Below, in pieces: positions 1 to 8,716 of a stretch of DNA of 64,000 bases. The DNA lies in the NCBI GenBank assembly GCA_036524115.1, contig DATDCY010000315.1:42032-106031 (forward strand). The letters are read 5' to 3'. Numbering within the stretch: position 1 is the stretch's first letter; the number at the start of each line of letters is the position of its first letter. A model generated the notes under the pieces. It was not told the origin of the DNA, did no database searches, and saw only the letters and a list, made by a program, of their open reading frames with translations. This DNA is from a bacterium. GTDB taxonomy: Bacteria > JAUVQV01 > DATDCY01. Both the position numbers and the translations under genes were made by a program.

Positions 1-938
1 CGGCCCCCCGTTCCCCGGACGCCAAGCTCCACGTTCTTCAAGTCTCCCGCAAGGGCTTGGCGCAGCCGCTCCTCGCCGCCGGGAGCAACGAAGAGCTCCT
101 CAAGCCGGACGGCATGACCGCAGAGCGCTTCGAACTTGCGATTGCGCTCGACGATGGCTCCCGCGGCGTCGAGCCGGAAGATGGCGTGCTCGACCCGTTC
201 GAAGAGATCCTTGATGCGCTGCTCCGAGGCGATGATTCGCGCCTCGCGCTCCTGGATGGCCCGGCTCATCCCGTTGAACTCGCCTGCGAGCTGGCCGAAC
301 TCGTCGCCGGTGACGACCGCGATCTCGGGATATTCCCCGCACGAGATCTTCCGCGCCCCCTTCGCGAGGGCCCGGAGCGGACGCGTGGAAATCGTCACCA
401 TCAGGGCGACGACGAGACAACTCCCCGTGGTGAAGAGCAGGGCGAGCAGAAGGCCGCGTCGCACGATCCGGCTCTCGCCGGCGATGAGCGAGGCCCGCGA
501 GAAGCCCAGCCGCACCCAGCCGATCTGCTCGCCTGCGGCCTCCGGTGCCGGGTCCTGGCCGAAGACGCTCAGCTCGTCGCTCGTCCGCACCGTGAAGATC
601 GGCGCGTAGCACTCGAGACTGTCCGGGTGCTCGAGGATGATGCTCGCCCGTCCGGAGACTGCCGTGGAGAAGGGCGGGGGCGTCCGTCCCGCCGAGGAGA
701 GCGGTCTGCCTTCGGCGTCGTCGAACGCGGCGAAGACCACGTCCGGCGTGCCGAGGAACGAGCGGAGCGCGCGCTGCATGACCGTGCGGTTGCCCGAGAG
801 CAGTGGCAGTTCGCCGGCGCGGCCGGCCAGGGTCGTGACGACCTCGGCGCGCTTGACGAGCTCCCCACGGACCAACCGCTTGCCGCTGCGGATGGCCTCC
901 ACGGTGTATCCGAGGGAAATCGCGATCAGCAGAGGAAT
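1..938 (-). CDS. Membrane sensor with HAMP and PAS domains (3' end beyond window)
   Basis: An open frame on the minus strand has no stop from about 947 to the window edge. The N-terminus is a short hydrophobic segment, then an extracytoplasmic region, a second membrane segment (about 400-480 on the DNA), a HAMP domain containing GDEFGQLAGEFNGMSRA, and the start of a PAS domain (FERVEHAIFRLDAAGAIVERN). The output domain lies outside the window, so histidine kinase, cyclase and chemoreceptor all remain possible. No ATG, GTG or TTG sits at the expected start. A TAGGAG Shine-Dalgarno (minus strand, 950-945) stands six bases ahead of an ATT codon at 938-936, which is taken as the start. The gene is divergent from the response regulator at 1102. 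Confidence 0.72.
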   Translation of the reverse strand, partial: MPLLIAISLGYTVEAIRSGKRLVRGELVKRAEVVTTLAGRAGELPLLSGNRTVMQRALRSFLGTPDVVFAAFDDAEGRPLSSAGRTPPPFSTAVSGRASIILEHPDSLECYAPIFTVRTSDELSVFGQDPAPEAAGEQIGWVRLGFSRASLIAGESRIVRRGLLLALLFTTGSCLVVALMVTISTRPLRALAKGARKISCGEYPEIAVVTGDEFGQLAGEFNGMSRAIQEREARIIASEQRIKDLFERVEHAIFRLDAAGAIVERNRKFEALCGHAVRLEELFVAPGGEERLRQALAGDLKNVELGVRGTGG

Positions 939-1101
939 GGAGTGCTCCTATAGCACGGCGAGGGAAGCACGGCAACTGCAACCGATCAACGAGAAAACAA
1001 GCTCCTCGATGGAGGACCTGCGCCGGGGCGGAGGCGCATCGATAGCCCTCCGTGGTGATCTCAAGTCTCATGGGCATGCGCGCCGAACAGGGGCCGGAAC
1101 C

Positions 1102-1803
1102 GTGATCAGCCCCATTCTCGTCGTCGAGGACGATCGCAAGATCGCCAACGTCGTGCGCATCTACCTCGAGAACGCGGGCTACCGGGTCGTCCAGGCCTCC
1201 ACCGGCCACGCGGCGCTTGAGGCCGCCGGGAAAGAGACGCCGCTGCTGGTCGTTCTCGATCTCATGCTTCCCGACATGGATGGCGAGGCCGTCTGCCAGG
1301 AATTGAAGGAGCGGGGGGACACGCCCGTGATCATGCTCACCGCCAAGGCTTCCGAGGAGCAAAGGCTCGCCGGCTTCGCGCTCGGGGCCGATGACTACGT
1401 GATCAAGCCGTTCTCGCCCCGGGAGCTGGTGTCCCGGGTCAAGGCCGTGCTCAAGCGCGCGAGCAGGGAGGGGGCGGGTGGCGGCGAAGCGTCGAGCTTC
1501 AACAAGGGGGCGCTGGTCGTCGATGCCCGCAGCTATCTCCTCCTGCGGGACGGGAAGCCGGTCGCGCTCACCCCCACGGAGTTCAAGGTGATCGCCGCCC
1601 TCGCCGGGGCGCCCGAGAAGGTGTTCACGCGCGAGGAGCTTGTCGCGAAGGCGCTTGGCTACGACTTCGAGGGCTACGAGCGGAGCATCGACGCTCATGT
1701 GAAGAACGTGCGCCGCAAGATCGGGGACGACCCGCGGCAGCCGCTCTTCATCCAGACCATCTACGGCGTCGGGTACCGCTTCATCGGCACGAGAGACGTC
1801 TGA
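1102..1803 (+). CDS. OmpR/BaeR-type response regulator
   Basis: This 233-residue protein has a receiver domain (about 4-117) with acidic residues E9/D10/D11, phospho-acceptor D53 in VLDLMLPD and K102 in the VIKPF motif. A C-terminal OmpR-type winged helix follows (about 130-230: LTPTEFKVIAAL, SIDAHVKNVRRKIGD, YGVGYRF). It should be phosphorylated by the kinase encoded directly downstream; their reading frames overlap at TGATG. The start is taken as GTG because the receiver fold begins immediately after it (ISPILVVEDD). The longer upstream frame shows no domain. Tandem CTTCACAA repeats behind the kinase gene (3166-3205) are a plausible binding site. Confidence 0.9.
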   Translation: MISPILVVEDDRKIANVVRIYLENAGYRVVQASTGHAALEAAGKETPLLVVLDLMLPDMDGEAVCQELKERGDTPVIMLTAKASEEQRLAGFALGADDYVIKPFSPRELVSRVKAVLKRASREGAGGGEASSFNKGALVVDARSYLLLRDGKPVALTPTEFKVIAALAGAPEKVFTREELVAKALGYDFEGYERSIDAHVKNVRRKIGDDPRQPLFIQTIYGVGYRFIGTRDV

Positions 1804-3164
1804 TGCCCGGGCGGCTCTGGGCAAGGCTCGCGGTGCTCCTCCTGCTGGTCGGGGGCCTTTCCCTCGTTGCGATCGTCGTCATGCGGGCCGTCATCTTCCG
1901 GGAGTTCAGCGACTATCACGAAGGGGAGATGGCGGACCGCGTCCATTGGGTCACGGCGGACCTGGAGTCGACCTACGAGCGGGGCCGAGGCTGGAGCCGC
2001 CAACGGCTCGCCGAGGACGCGATCTGGGCGCTCATGCTCGGCATCGAAACGCGCGTCCTGGATGCCGGGGGCACGGAGTTGATGTCCACCAGGCGGGCGC
2101 TCCTGACCATGCCGGCGTTGAGCGCGGACCGCATCGCATCCATCTCCCGCATGAGCGAACCCTCCTCCGCCGGCGCCTTCCTGCCCTACCCGCTCCTTCT
2201 CGGCGGGCGGGAGCTGGGACGGGTCGAGGTGCGCTTTCTCCCATTCACGCGGCGCGATCTCTTCCTGAGGCGCTCGAACCGCCTCATCCTCCTGATCTCG
2301 CTCGTCCTCGGCGGCGTAGCGCTTGGTCTGAGCATCCCCCTCGCGCGCAGCTTCACCCGGCCGATCCTGCGTCTTGCGGAGGCGGCCGCCGCCATCGGCG
2401 AGGGCAATCGCGGCGCTCGCGTGCCGGTGCGGGGCAAGGATGAGCTGGCGATGCTGGCGCGGGACTTCAACCGCATGGCGGAATTCCTCGAGAAGCAGTC
2501 CGAGCTGCACCGGAAGCTCTGCGCCAACATGACGCACGAGCTGCGCACGCCCCTCACCGCCATGCGCGGCGAGATCGAGGGGATCGCGGACGGTCTCATC
2601 CCGGCCTCGCGCGAGCAGCTCCAGTCGCTCCTCGAGGAGATCGACCGGCTCTCGCGCTTCGTGGCGGCCATGGGCGAGCTCGTGGAGGCCGAGGCCGCGA
2701 GCCTCGGACTGCGCAAGACGCGTTTCCCCCTCGAACCCTTCCTCGAAGGGCTTCGCTCCCGGCATGAAGTGCTCTTCAAGGAAAAGGGCGTCCAGTTGTC
2801 AATATCGCCAGTCGGGGACCTCGAGGTCTACGCCGATCCCGATCGCCTCGTGCAGATCCTGCGAAACCTCGTGGCGAACGCCCTGGCCGCAACCGAGAGC
2901 GGCGGGCGGGTGACGGTCGGCGCCCGGGCATCCGGCGACGGCTTGAAGATCGAGGTCACCGACACGGGGCGCGGCATCGCGGCGGAAGACCTCCCGTTCA
3001 TCTTCGAGCGGTTCTTTCGCGGGCGGCAGGGCGGCCTCGGTCTCGGGCTCACCATTGTCCGGGAGTTGGTCCAGGCGCACGGCGGGCGGATCGAGGTGGC
3101 GAGCGCACCGGGCCGGGGCACGACTTTCACCGTCATCCTTCCGGATTCGGGAATCGACGCCTGA
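1803..3164 (+). CDS. Sensor histidine kinase, BaeS-like
   Basis: The 453-residue inner-membrane kinase has a membrane segment at 7-30, a periplasmic loop, a second membrane segment at 161-180, HAMP at 181-233, a HisKA domain with phospho-accepting H245 in NMTHELRTPL, and a HATPase domain with the N box (NLVANAL), G1 box (DTGRGI) and G2 box (GLGLTIV). Length and order fit BaeS-type envelope-stress kinases. It overlaps the regulator stop by one base, so the two are co-translated. The signal is unknown. The following exported Met-rich protein and the multicopper oxidase 2 kb further on make envelope or metal stress a reasonable guess. Confidence 0.9.
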   Translation: MPGRLWARLAVLLLLVGGLSLVAIVVMRAVIFREFSDYHEGEMADRVHWVTADLESTYERGRGWSRQRLAEDAIWALMLGIETRVLDAGGTELMSTRRALLTMPALSADRIASISRMSEPSSAGAFLPYPLLLGGRELGRVEVRFLPFTRRDLFLRRSNRLILLISLVLGGVALGLSIPLARSFTRPILRLAEAAAAIGEGNRGARVPVRGKDELAMLARDFNRMAEFLEKQSELHRKLCANMTHELRTPLTAMRGEIEGIADGLIPASREQLQSLLEEIDRLSRFVAAMGELVEAEAASLGLRKTRFPLEPFLEGLRSRHEVLFKEKGVQLSISPVGDLEVYADPDRLVQILRNLVANALAATESGGRVTVGARASGDGLKIEVTDTGRGIAAEDLPFIFERFFRGRQGGLGLGLTIVRELVQAHGGRIEVASAPGRGTTFTVILPDSGIDA

Positions 3165-3165
3165 T

Positions 3166-3219
3166 CTTCACAAAGCTTCACAATCTGAACGCGCCCCCTT
3201 CACGAGTCCTCGCTAGTTT
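3166..3219 (+). promoter_or_regulatory. Tandem response-regulator operator and promoter
   Basis: Direct repeats CTTCACAA at 3166 and 3176 are exactly 10 bases apart, and a third copy, CTTCACGA, lies at 3198. Same-face spacing of direct repeats is typical for OmpR-family regulators. A -10-like TAGTTT lies at 3214-3219 with no good -35 element, as expected for an activated promoter. The site begins directly after the kinase stop codon and precedes the exported protein gene at 3355. Confidence 0.5.
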
Positions 3220-3354
3220 CTCCTCATCCGCAAGAGCCGGGGAGGCGAGGCGGGAGGCAAGGCGAGGCAGGCGAGGCCCTGAGGCGGTTCCTCGGGGACT
3301 TCGAAGAGAGAGTTGGCAACAGATCACGAAAGACGGAAAGGAAGCGTGAGGAGA

Positions 3355-4068
3355 ATGAGAAACGCTGGAAGCAAGATGGTGTTCGCAGTTCTCGTGGCGG
3401 CGGGCCTGATGCTCGGGTCCGCAGGCCGGTCGCATGCCATGATGATGGGGTGGGGCGGCTGGACCGGCGGCTGCGGGTGGACCAGCGGCCGTGGCGGCAT
3501 GATGACGGGCGCCGGCGGCTTCGGGATGATGAGCGGGGCGGCGGGAAAGCCCGTCGTGGGGCCTGACGGCACGGCGTACCTGGTGAGCGCAGTTCCGTCC
3601 GCGACTCCGGGCAGCACTCCCCGGTGGTCGTCCTTTCAGTCGCACCTTCTCGCCGTATCGCCAGCGGGCGGGATCCTCAAGCTGACGCTGGACGGGCTCG
3701 TCTCCAGCCCGGTGCTGAGCGACACCGACCTCATCGCCACGGCCTCACTGCCGAACACTGCCAATTACGTCATCAAAGCCAACGACGGAAACACGGCCGC
3801 GCAGTCGGTGATCTTCTGGCTTCCCGTGCCGCTTTCCTCGTCCTCGGTGCCGCAGGCGGTCCTGATGGACGGCCGCTACGCATCCCAACCGGTGATCGCG
3901 AACAACCAGGTGTACGTCACGACCAGCAACTTCGGATTCGGGATGATGCAAGGGAACGACGTCTTCAACAACACCTTCCCCAACTTCACCGTCGCGAACA
4001 CGGCCAAGGCCTACCTCTACGTCTTCGCCATTGACGGCACGCTGGTTTCGCGCACCGTCCTGCAATAG
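3355..4068 (+). CDS. Exported Met/Gly-rich protein, unknown function
   Basis: The 237-residue product begins with a clear signal peptide (MRNAGSKMVFAVLVAAGLML, cleavage near SHA). The mature N-terminus is rich in Met, Gly and Trp (MMMGWGGWTGGCGW, GGMMTG, GFGMM), followed by a beta-rich domain with PDGTAYLVSA and KLTLDGLVSSPV stretches that recall repeat-propeller or carboxypeptidase-like folds. I do not recognise a family. The start ATG has GAGGAG just upstream. The Met-rich segment could bind copper(I), which would suit the nearby multicopper oxidase, but this is inference. The gene lies directly behind the two-component system and its putative operator. Confidence 0.7.
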   Translation: MRNAGSKMVFAVLVAAGLMLGSAGRSHAMMMGWGGWTGGCGWTSGRGGMMTGAGGFGMMSGAAGKPVVGPDGTAYLVSAVPSATPGSTPRWSSFQSHLLAVSPAGGILKLTLDGLVSSPVLSDTDLIATASLPNTANYVIKANDGNTAAQSVIFWLPVPLSSSSVPQAVLMDGRYASQPVIANNQVYVTTSNFGFGMMQGNDVFNNTFPNFTVANTAKAYLYVFAIDGTLVSRTVLQ

Positions 4069-4144
4069 GCGGGCAGCGACCGGTCCATCGTCGGCCGAGT
4101 GCCCGGTCGCAGCCGACGGCGGAGCCGGTTCGCCTGCACCGACA

Positions 4145-4185
4145 GCGGCCGTCTCTTCCCCGCAGCTGAGGGAAGGGGCGGCCGC
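4145..4185. terminator. Hairpin between convergent genes
   Basis: Arms of 16 bases (4145-4160 and 4170-4185; GCGGCCGTCTCTTCCC against GGGAAGGGGCGGCCGC) pair with two mismatches around a 9-base loop. It lies between the stop at 4068 and the convergent stop at 4239. No T-tract follows on either strand. Confidence 0.45.
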
Positions 4186-4238
4186 ATCAGGCGATGCGAA
4201 AGGTCGGCAAGGATGGCGCCCCTGCTTCGATCTGCCCC

Positions 4239-5111
4239 TTAGGAGAGAATACTCTCCTGATCGCGCAGCTTCAGGTGGGCGGCGATCGAGCGGGCGACGA
4301 TGGGACTTGCCAGCTCCGGGGGGAGCGAGAGCTCCTTGAGGACGCATCTGGTCGTCTCCAGCGGGTCCGGCTTCGGGGATGTCCCCGCGCAGAGTCTGAC
4401 CGCATCATGGATCCTCTGAAGATATCGAAGTCCCTCCTCCATGCTCGAGAAGATGGCGCTGCCCTTCCGCGGCTCGTCCCAGGAGGGAAGCAGGTAGCGC
4501 ACGTCCTTGACCGCCATCAGCTTCCGGATCGAGCGGACCGAGGCCAGGACGTCATCGTAGACGGGCGGCTCACCGGGGACCGGGATGGCGTCTCCCGAGA
4601 AGAGCGCCTGGTAGCCCAGCAGCAGGATGGAGATCGAACCCGGCGAGTGGCCCGGGGTGTGGAAGACCTGCAGCTTCAGGCCGCAGCCGAGATCGAAGAC
4701 CTCGCCATCCTCCAGCAGCCGGTCCACGGCAAGGGAGCCGGCCACGAGGGCGTCGAAACCGGGCACCGGTCTCTCCCGGGCCTGGAGCTGCACGTTCTCG
4801 ATCCACGCCCTCTCCAGGGGATGCACGGCGACCGCGCATCCCGTCTCCCCCTTTATCGTCCGGGTCGCCCCGATGTGGTCCGGGTGGGAATGGGTCTGGA
4901 CGATCAGCGAGATGTCGTCGACTCTCCGTCCCGTGACCCGCAGATAATCGAAGATCGCCTCCTCGGCGGAGGCCACGCCGCTGTCGATCAGGCAGACGCC
5001 GTTCGTGCCATAGATCAGATAGACGTACACGAACCTGTCGATCAGCGCCCCCGCGGGGGTGACGATCGTGAAAGGGACTTTGAGCGCATGAAGATGCTTG
5101 TTGATCTGCAT
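4239..5111 (-). CDS. MBL-fold metallo-hydrolase
   Basis: This 290-residue cytoplasmic metallo-beta-lactamase-fold protein carries the zinc motif THSHPDHIGA (H74, H76, D78, H79), a later HTPGHSPGS with a metal-ligand His, and GDAIPVPG with the bridging Asp. Length and the LIDSGVASAEEAI start resemble glyoxalase II-like or SoxH/flavoprotein-type hydrolases; the substrate cannot be told. It is divergent from the multicopper oxidase and convergent with the Met-rich protein. Confidence 0.85.
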   Translation of the reverse strand: MQINKHLHALKVPFTIVTPAGALIDRFVYVYLIYGTNGVCLIDSGVASAEEAIFDYLRVTGRRVDDISLIVQTHSHPDHIGATRTIKGETGCAVAVHPLERAWIENVQLQARERPVPGFDALVAGSLAVDRLLEDGEVFDLGCGLKLQVFHTPGHSPGSISILLLGYQALFSGDAIPVPGEPPVYDDVLASVRSIRKLMAVKDVRYLLPSWDEPRKGSAIFSSMEEGLRYLQRIHDAVRLCAGTSPKPDPLETTRCVLKELSLPPELASPIVARSIAAHLKLRDQESILS

Positions 5112-5337
5112 GACTCATTGTAGCAAGAGTCCGATGCAGGAAGCAGGGGCGGAAGAGGCGGCCAACGAAGAGGGGACGGACGGTCCTTCCAGCGCAATTT
5201 GCTGTGTTTGCCCCATGGTCCCCGCGATTCCCCGGCCATATGTTTTGACGCACCGCGGGAGAACCTCGGTGCCCGCATGGTGGCCGACCGGGTTGTGGTG
5301 ACGCGGCGGCCAGGGAAACGGGGATGAGGAGAGGCTT

Positions 5338-7653
5338 ATGAGAAAGGGAACGATCCGGACGTTGGGAGCGTGGCTGGCGCTCATGGGGGGCGTGGCCATG
5401 GCCCCGGGGGGCGCCGCCGCGAGCGCGTTGACGCCCCAGACCTGGCTGCCGGGGGAGTGCGTGCCGCAGTTCAAGACTTCGCTGCCCGTCTTCGGCCCCG
5501 GCTACAACGCGGCGCTCCGGCGGGTCAACGCGGTCACGAACAGCAAGATCCTGGTGAAGATGGTGCAGTCCTCGCGGGCCGTGCTGCCCGACCCGCTGGC
5601 GGCTCCCTACAACGCCACGGACAACGCGGGGAAGGCCTGCCCGGCGCCGACCTACAGCCCGACGACGATCTGGGCCTACGAGACCTGGACCGGCGACGGG
5701 ACCAGGAAGCTCGCTCCGGCGTTCTGGCCGGCGGTGACGCTGGAGGCCAGACGGGGCAGGCCCCTCACCGTCACGTACGAGAACGACCTGCCGAGCTGGA
5801 GCGTCGACCCGACCTCGCTGCAGGGGTTGATCACGGTCGACAAGACCATCCACTGGGCCGATCCCCAGCGGATGATGATGATCTGCATGAACAACCCCAC
5901 GGGCGTCGACCCGGTGACGGGGATCCGGTGCGACACGCCGTACACGGGACCGGTCCCGGCGGTGCCGCACCTCCACGGCGGCGAGGTCCCGTCGGCCTTC
6001 GACGGCGGCCCGGAGGCGTGGTTCACGCCGACGGGCCTCAAGGGGAAGGCGTACCGCACGCTCGACTCGCCCGCGTCCAACCAGGCGATCTACCGCTACC
6101 CGAACGCCCAGGAGCCGGGGACCCTTTGGTTCCACGACCACGCGCTGGGGAGCACGCGCACGAACGTCTACAGCGGGCTGGAGGCCTTCTACTTCCTCCG
6201 CGATCCGGCGACCGAGCCGGCGAACCTCCCAAGGGGCGCCTACGAGATCGAGATGGCCGTCCAGGACCGCCAGTTCGACACGAACAGCCAGCTCTTCTTC
6301 CCGGACGGCAGCGGGCCGCTGGACTGCCTCGACGCCTTCCTCAACCCCGTGCCGTGCAGCAACCTCAACGGCCCGCCGACCAACCCGGGGACCCACACCT
6401 TCTGGAACCCCGAGTTCGCGGGTGACGTGGCCCTCGTCAACGGCTCGGCCTGGCCGGTTCTCAAGGTCGAGCCGCGGCGCTACCGCTTCCGCCTGCTCAA
6501 CGGCAACAACGCGCGCGTCTGGAACCTGACTTTCGGCGCGGCCCCCGTCTACGCGATCGGCGCCGACGACGCGTACCTCGACGCGCCGGCCCCGATCACC
6601 AGCGTCTTCATGGCCCCCGGCGAGCGCATGGACGTCATCGTGGACTTCACCGGTCTCTCCGGCCTGATCACCGTGACCAACGACGCGCCGGTGCCGTTCC
6701 CGGCGGGGCTCTCGCCGGTCCCCTACACCGACCCGGTGCTCTGCCCCGACCCGGCCAATCCTTGCCCCGCTGACCAGCCCCAGATGGCGAGCGTCATGCA
6801 GTTCGACGTCTCGCTGCCGCTCGTCGGCACGGACACCAGCTGCAACCCGGCCGCGGCCCAGTGCGGGCGCGTCGTCCCGACCGTGCGGCTGACCAACGGC
6901 ACCGGCGGCGCGATCGCCGCGGGCGTCAAGGTCGACAAGGTCCGGCGGCTGGTTCTCAAGGAGCACCAGGGGGCGGGCGGGCCGCTCGAAGTGCTCGTGA
7001 ACAACACGCACTGGAACGGCCTGTTCTCGCCGCGCATCGCGGCGGACTTCCCGACCAACGGCATCAGCGAGCTGCCGCGGCAGGGCTCCGTCGAGCTCTG
7101 GGAGATCGTCAACCTGACCATGGACACCCATCCGATCCACACCCACCTGGTGCAGTTCCAGGTCCTGAACCGCGAGAGCTTCGGCATGGCCGCTCCCATG
7201 GACTACCCCGCGGCCTGGGCGGCGGCGTTCGGCAACCCGCTGCCGGCGAGCCCGATCTGCGACAACCTCGACCCGCTCAACCCCTGCCCGGGCTACGGCC
7301 CCCCGCTGCCCTATGGCAACAACGGCGAGACGACCAGCCTGCCGAACGGACAGACCGGTGTGCGGGTCTTCGGCGGAAACCCCTCGCTGGCCGGCTACCT
7401 GATGGGTGACACCACCCCGCCCGCGCCGTGGGAGTCGGGCTGGAAGGAGACGGTGAAGGCCGAGCCGGGGAAGGTGACGCGCTTCCTGGCCCGTTGGACC
7501 CCGACGAGCGTCCCGGTCGTGCCCAACGTCTCCCTCGCGGGCCAGAACTTCTACCCCTTCAACCCCACCAAGGGCCCGGGCTACGTCTGGCACTGCCATA
7601 TCCTCGACCACGAGGACAACGAGATGATGCGGCCGTACCTGGTCGCCAAGTAG
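5338..7653 (+). CDS. Multicopper oxidase
   Basis: The 771-residue exported protein has a signal peptide (about 1-30) and three cupredoxin domains with all four copper motifs: VPHLHGG (about 210), LWFHDHALG (about 262), HPIHTHLVQF (about 597) and WHCHILDHEDNEMM (about 748), the last holding the type 1 Cys-His and the axial Met. Overall it resembles CotA, bilirubin-oxidase and spore-laccase type enzymes that oxidise phenols, metals or bilirubin with O2. It is longer than most (500-600) because of inserts with Cys-Pro-rich loops. The start ATG follows GAGGAGAGGC. A strong hairpin (7670-7710) lies downstream. Confidence 0.93.
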   Translation: MRKGTIRTLGAWLALMGGVAMAPGGAAASALTPQTWLPGECVPQFKTSLPVFGPGYNAALRRVNAVTNSKILVKMVQSSRAVLPDPLAAPYNATDNAGKACPAPTYSPTTIWAYETWTGDGTRKLAPAFWPAVTLEARRGRPLTVTYENDLPSWSVDPTSLQGLITVDKTIHWADPQRMMMICMNNPTGVDPVTGIRCDTPYTGPVPAVPHLHGGEVPSAFDGGPEAWFTPTGLKGKAYRTLDSPASNQAIYRYPNAQEPGTLWFHDHALGSTRTNVYSGLEAFYFLRDPATEPANLPRGAYEIEMAVQDRQFDTNSQLFFPDGSGPLDCLDAFLNPVPCSNLNGPPTNPGTHTFWNPEFAGDVALVNGSAWPVLKVEPRRYRFRLLNGNNARVWNLTFGAAPVYAIGADDAYLDAPAPITSVFMAPGERMDVIVDFTGLSGLITVTNDAPVPFPAGLSPVPYTDPVLCPDPANPCPADQPQMASVMQFDVSLPLVGTDTSCNPAAAQCGRVVPTVRLTNGTGGAIAAGVKVDKVRRLVLKEHQGAGGPLEVLVNNTHWNGLFSPRIAADFPTNGISELPRQGSVELWEIVNLTMDTHPIHTHLVQFQVLNRESFGMAAPMDYPAAWAAAFGNPLPASPICDNLDPLNPCPGYGPPLPYGNNGETTSLPNGQTGVRVFGGNPSLAGYLMGDTTPPAPWESGWKETVKAEPGKVTRFLARWTPTSVPVVPNVSLAGQNFYPFNPTKGPGYVWHCHILDHEDNEMMRPYLVAK

Positions 7654-7669
7654 AAGAGACCACGCCGAG

Positions 7670-7710
7670 GCGGCGGGGGAGGGCCGGCAGGCGCGGCCCT
7701 CCCCCGCCGC
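7670..7710 (+). terminator. Strong GC hairpin after the oxidase gene
   Basis: Perfect 16-base arms (GCGGCGGGGGAGGGCC at 7670-7685 and its complement at 7695-7710) enclose a 9-base loop, 17 bases after the stop codon. No T-run follows, so it may terminate weakly or stabilise the transcript. Confidence 0.55.
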
Positions 7711-7743
7711 GCGTTCAGCGGCGAGACCACGAAGGGAGGTTCA

Positions 7744-8148
7744 ATGACGACGAGGTTGGCGAAGGTCCTCCTGACCGTGTTCGCCGTGTGCTGGGCCGCG
7801 GCGGTGTGCGCCGACGCGCGGGCCGCGGACCAGAAGACCGAAGAGAGTTACGCTCTCGGTTACCAGTTCGGCGAGAACATGAGGAAGCTGGGCCTGTCCG
7901 TCGACCAGGAGGCGCTGGTCGGCGCGGTCCGGGACGGGCTGGGCGGCAAGGCCCCGACGATCGGCAAGGACCGCTACCTGGAGGTCTACGAGATACTGCA
8001 GCGGCGGATCGTCACGATCCAGCAGAGGAGGGCCGCGGAGGCGAAGAGCGAGAAGGCCCCGCAGGGCCAGGGCGCGAACGCGCCGGCGGCGACCCCGGGA
8101 GGGACTCCGCCGGCGCCGCCCGCCGCCCCGGCCGGCACGGGCCGCTAG
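7744..8148 (+). CDS. Exported FKBP N-terminal-domain protein lacking the catalytic domain
   Basis: The 134-residue product has a signal peptide (about 1-28, cleavage near ARA), then KTEESYALGYQFGENMRKLG and a DxEALVGAVRDGL segment that match the dimerisation domain of MIP/FkpA peptidyl-prolyl isomerases. It ends in a coiled stretch and a Pro/Ala/Gly tail. The isomerase domain that normally follows is absent, so it is a stand-alone dimerisation or chaperone domain, or a truncated gene that has stayed in frame. GGGAGG precedes the start. A small palindromic element abuts its stop codon and may have removed the 3' part. Confidence 0.75.
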   Translation: MTTRLAKVLLTVFAVCWAAAVCADARAADQKTEESYALGYQFGENMRKLGLSVDQEALVGAVRDGLGGKAPTIGKDRYLEVYEILQRRIVTIQQRRAAEAKSEKAPQGQGANAPAATPGGTPPAPPAAPAGTGR

Positions 8149-8253
8149 TGTCGTGTCTCAGAAGTGATGATGATTTCGCTCGTTCACCAAGCCCGTCAAA
8201 TCCCCCTTTCCCCCTTCGGCAAAGGGGGAAGGGGGGATTTCGAGGACACGACA
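8149..8253. repeat. MITE-like palindromic element, 105 bp
   Basis: Terminal inverted repeats TGTCGTGTC (8149-8157) and GACACGACA (8245-8253) bound the element. Inside is a strong palindrome: AAATCCCCCTTTCCCCCTT (8198-8216) pairs with AAAGGGGGAAGGGGGGATTT (8221-8240). Such CCCCCTTT/AAAGGGGG palindromes are widespread intergenic repeats in deltaproteobacterial and related genomes. It begins directly after the stop codon of the FKBP-domain gene. Confidence 0.7.
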
Positions 8254-8401
8254 TGACTTTCGGAAGGAGACACTGGCGCCGCGAGTGGCGGCGAGGTCGC
8301 CGGCTAGATCGGGGCACGCCAGTCGATCAGCTCCTTGGGGATGGTGCCGCGTCCCGTCGGCGCAGAAGATCCGTGCCTCCAGGCCGCAGCCGTCCCGGCT
8401 C

Positions 8402-8716
8402 CTACTCCCTGTCGTGCCCGCGCTGCCTGCCCTGGCCGCGGTCGTCGCCCTGCCCGCCGCCATGGCCCTTGAACCTGACCTCTTTCGGGTAGCGGTCCCG
8501 CGGCAGCTCGGTCCACGGCCCGTTCCTTGTGCGCGAGTAGGACCAACTGTTGTTCTGGTAGTAGTAATAGTAGCCGCCGTGCTGGTAGTAGGGGTCGGCG
8601 TCCAGCACCACGATCGACGGCAGCGCCGGCACCACGGCGACGCCATAGCCCCCGCCCACGATGCACCCCGCGAGCAGCAGGGCCGCGATCACCTCGACGA
8701 GCAATAGCCTCTTCAT
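8402..8716 (-). CDS. Small lipoprotein, Tyr-rich
   Basis: The 104-residue product has a lipoprotein signal with lipobox LLAGC (Cys18), followed by VVLDADPYY, a run of five Tyr and SWSYSRTRNGPWTELP, then a basic Gly/Gln/Arg tail. Short lipoproteins with this YY-W-YS-GPW pattern are common next to envelope-stress genes; the function is unknown. The ATG overlaps the stop of the upstream coiled-coil gene (ATGA), so the two are co-translated. Confidence 0.75.
   Translation of the reverse strand: MKRLLLVEVIAALLLAGCIVGGGYGVAVVPALPSIVVLDADPYYQHGGYYYYYQNNSWSYSRTRNGPWTELPRDRYPKEVRFKGHGGGQGDDRGQGRQRGHDRE

Noticed and set aside
100-1824. A 574-codon open frame on the minus strand across the sensor and response regulator genes
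   Set aside because: It is antisense to a clear response regulator and in another frame from the HAMP/PAS sensor; the translation is Arg/Ala-rich with no domain.
4570-7611. A 1013-codon minus-strand frame antisense to the multicopper oxidase
   Set aside because: Low-complexity Arg/Val/Gly-rich translation typical of the antisense frame of high-GC genes; the plus frame has all copper motifs.
8196-8240. The C/G palindrome as a CRISPR repeat or attenuator
   Set aside because: Only one copy with terminal inverted repeats and no spacers; it fits a MITE-like element.
8254-8401. Possible extra coding sequence ending in IPKELIDWRAPI on the minus strand
   Set aside because: The frame upstream of this peptide is only the shadow of the lipoprotein gene and no start or domain supports it.
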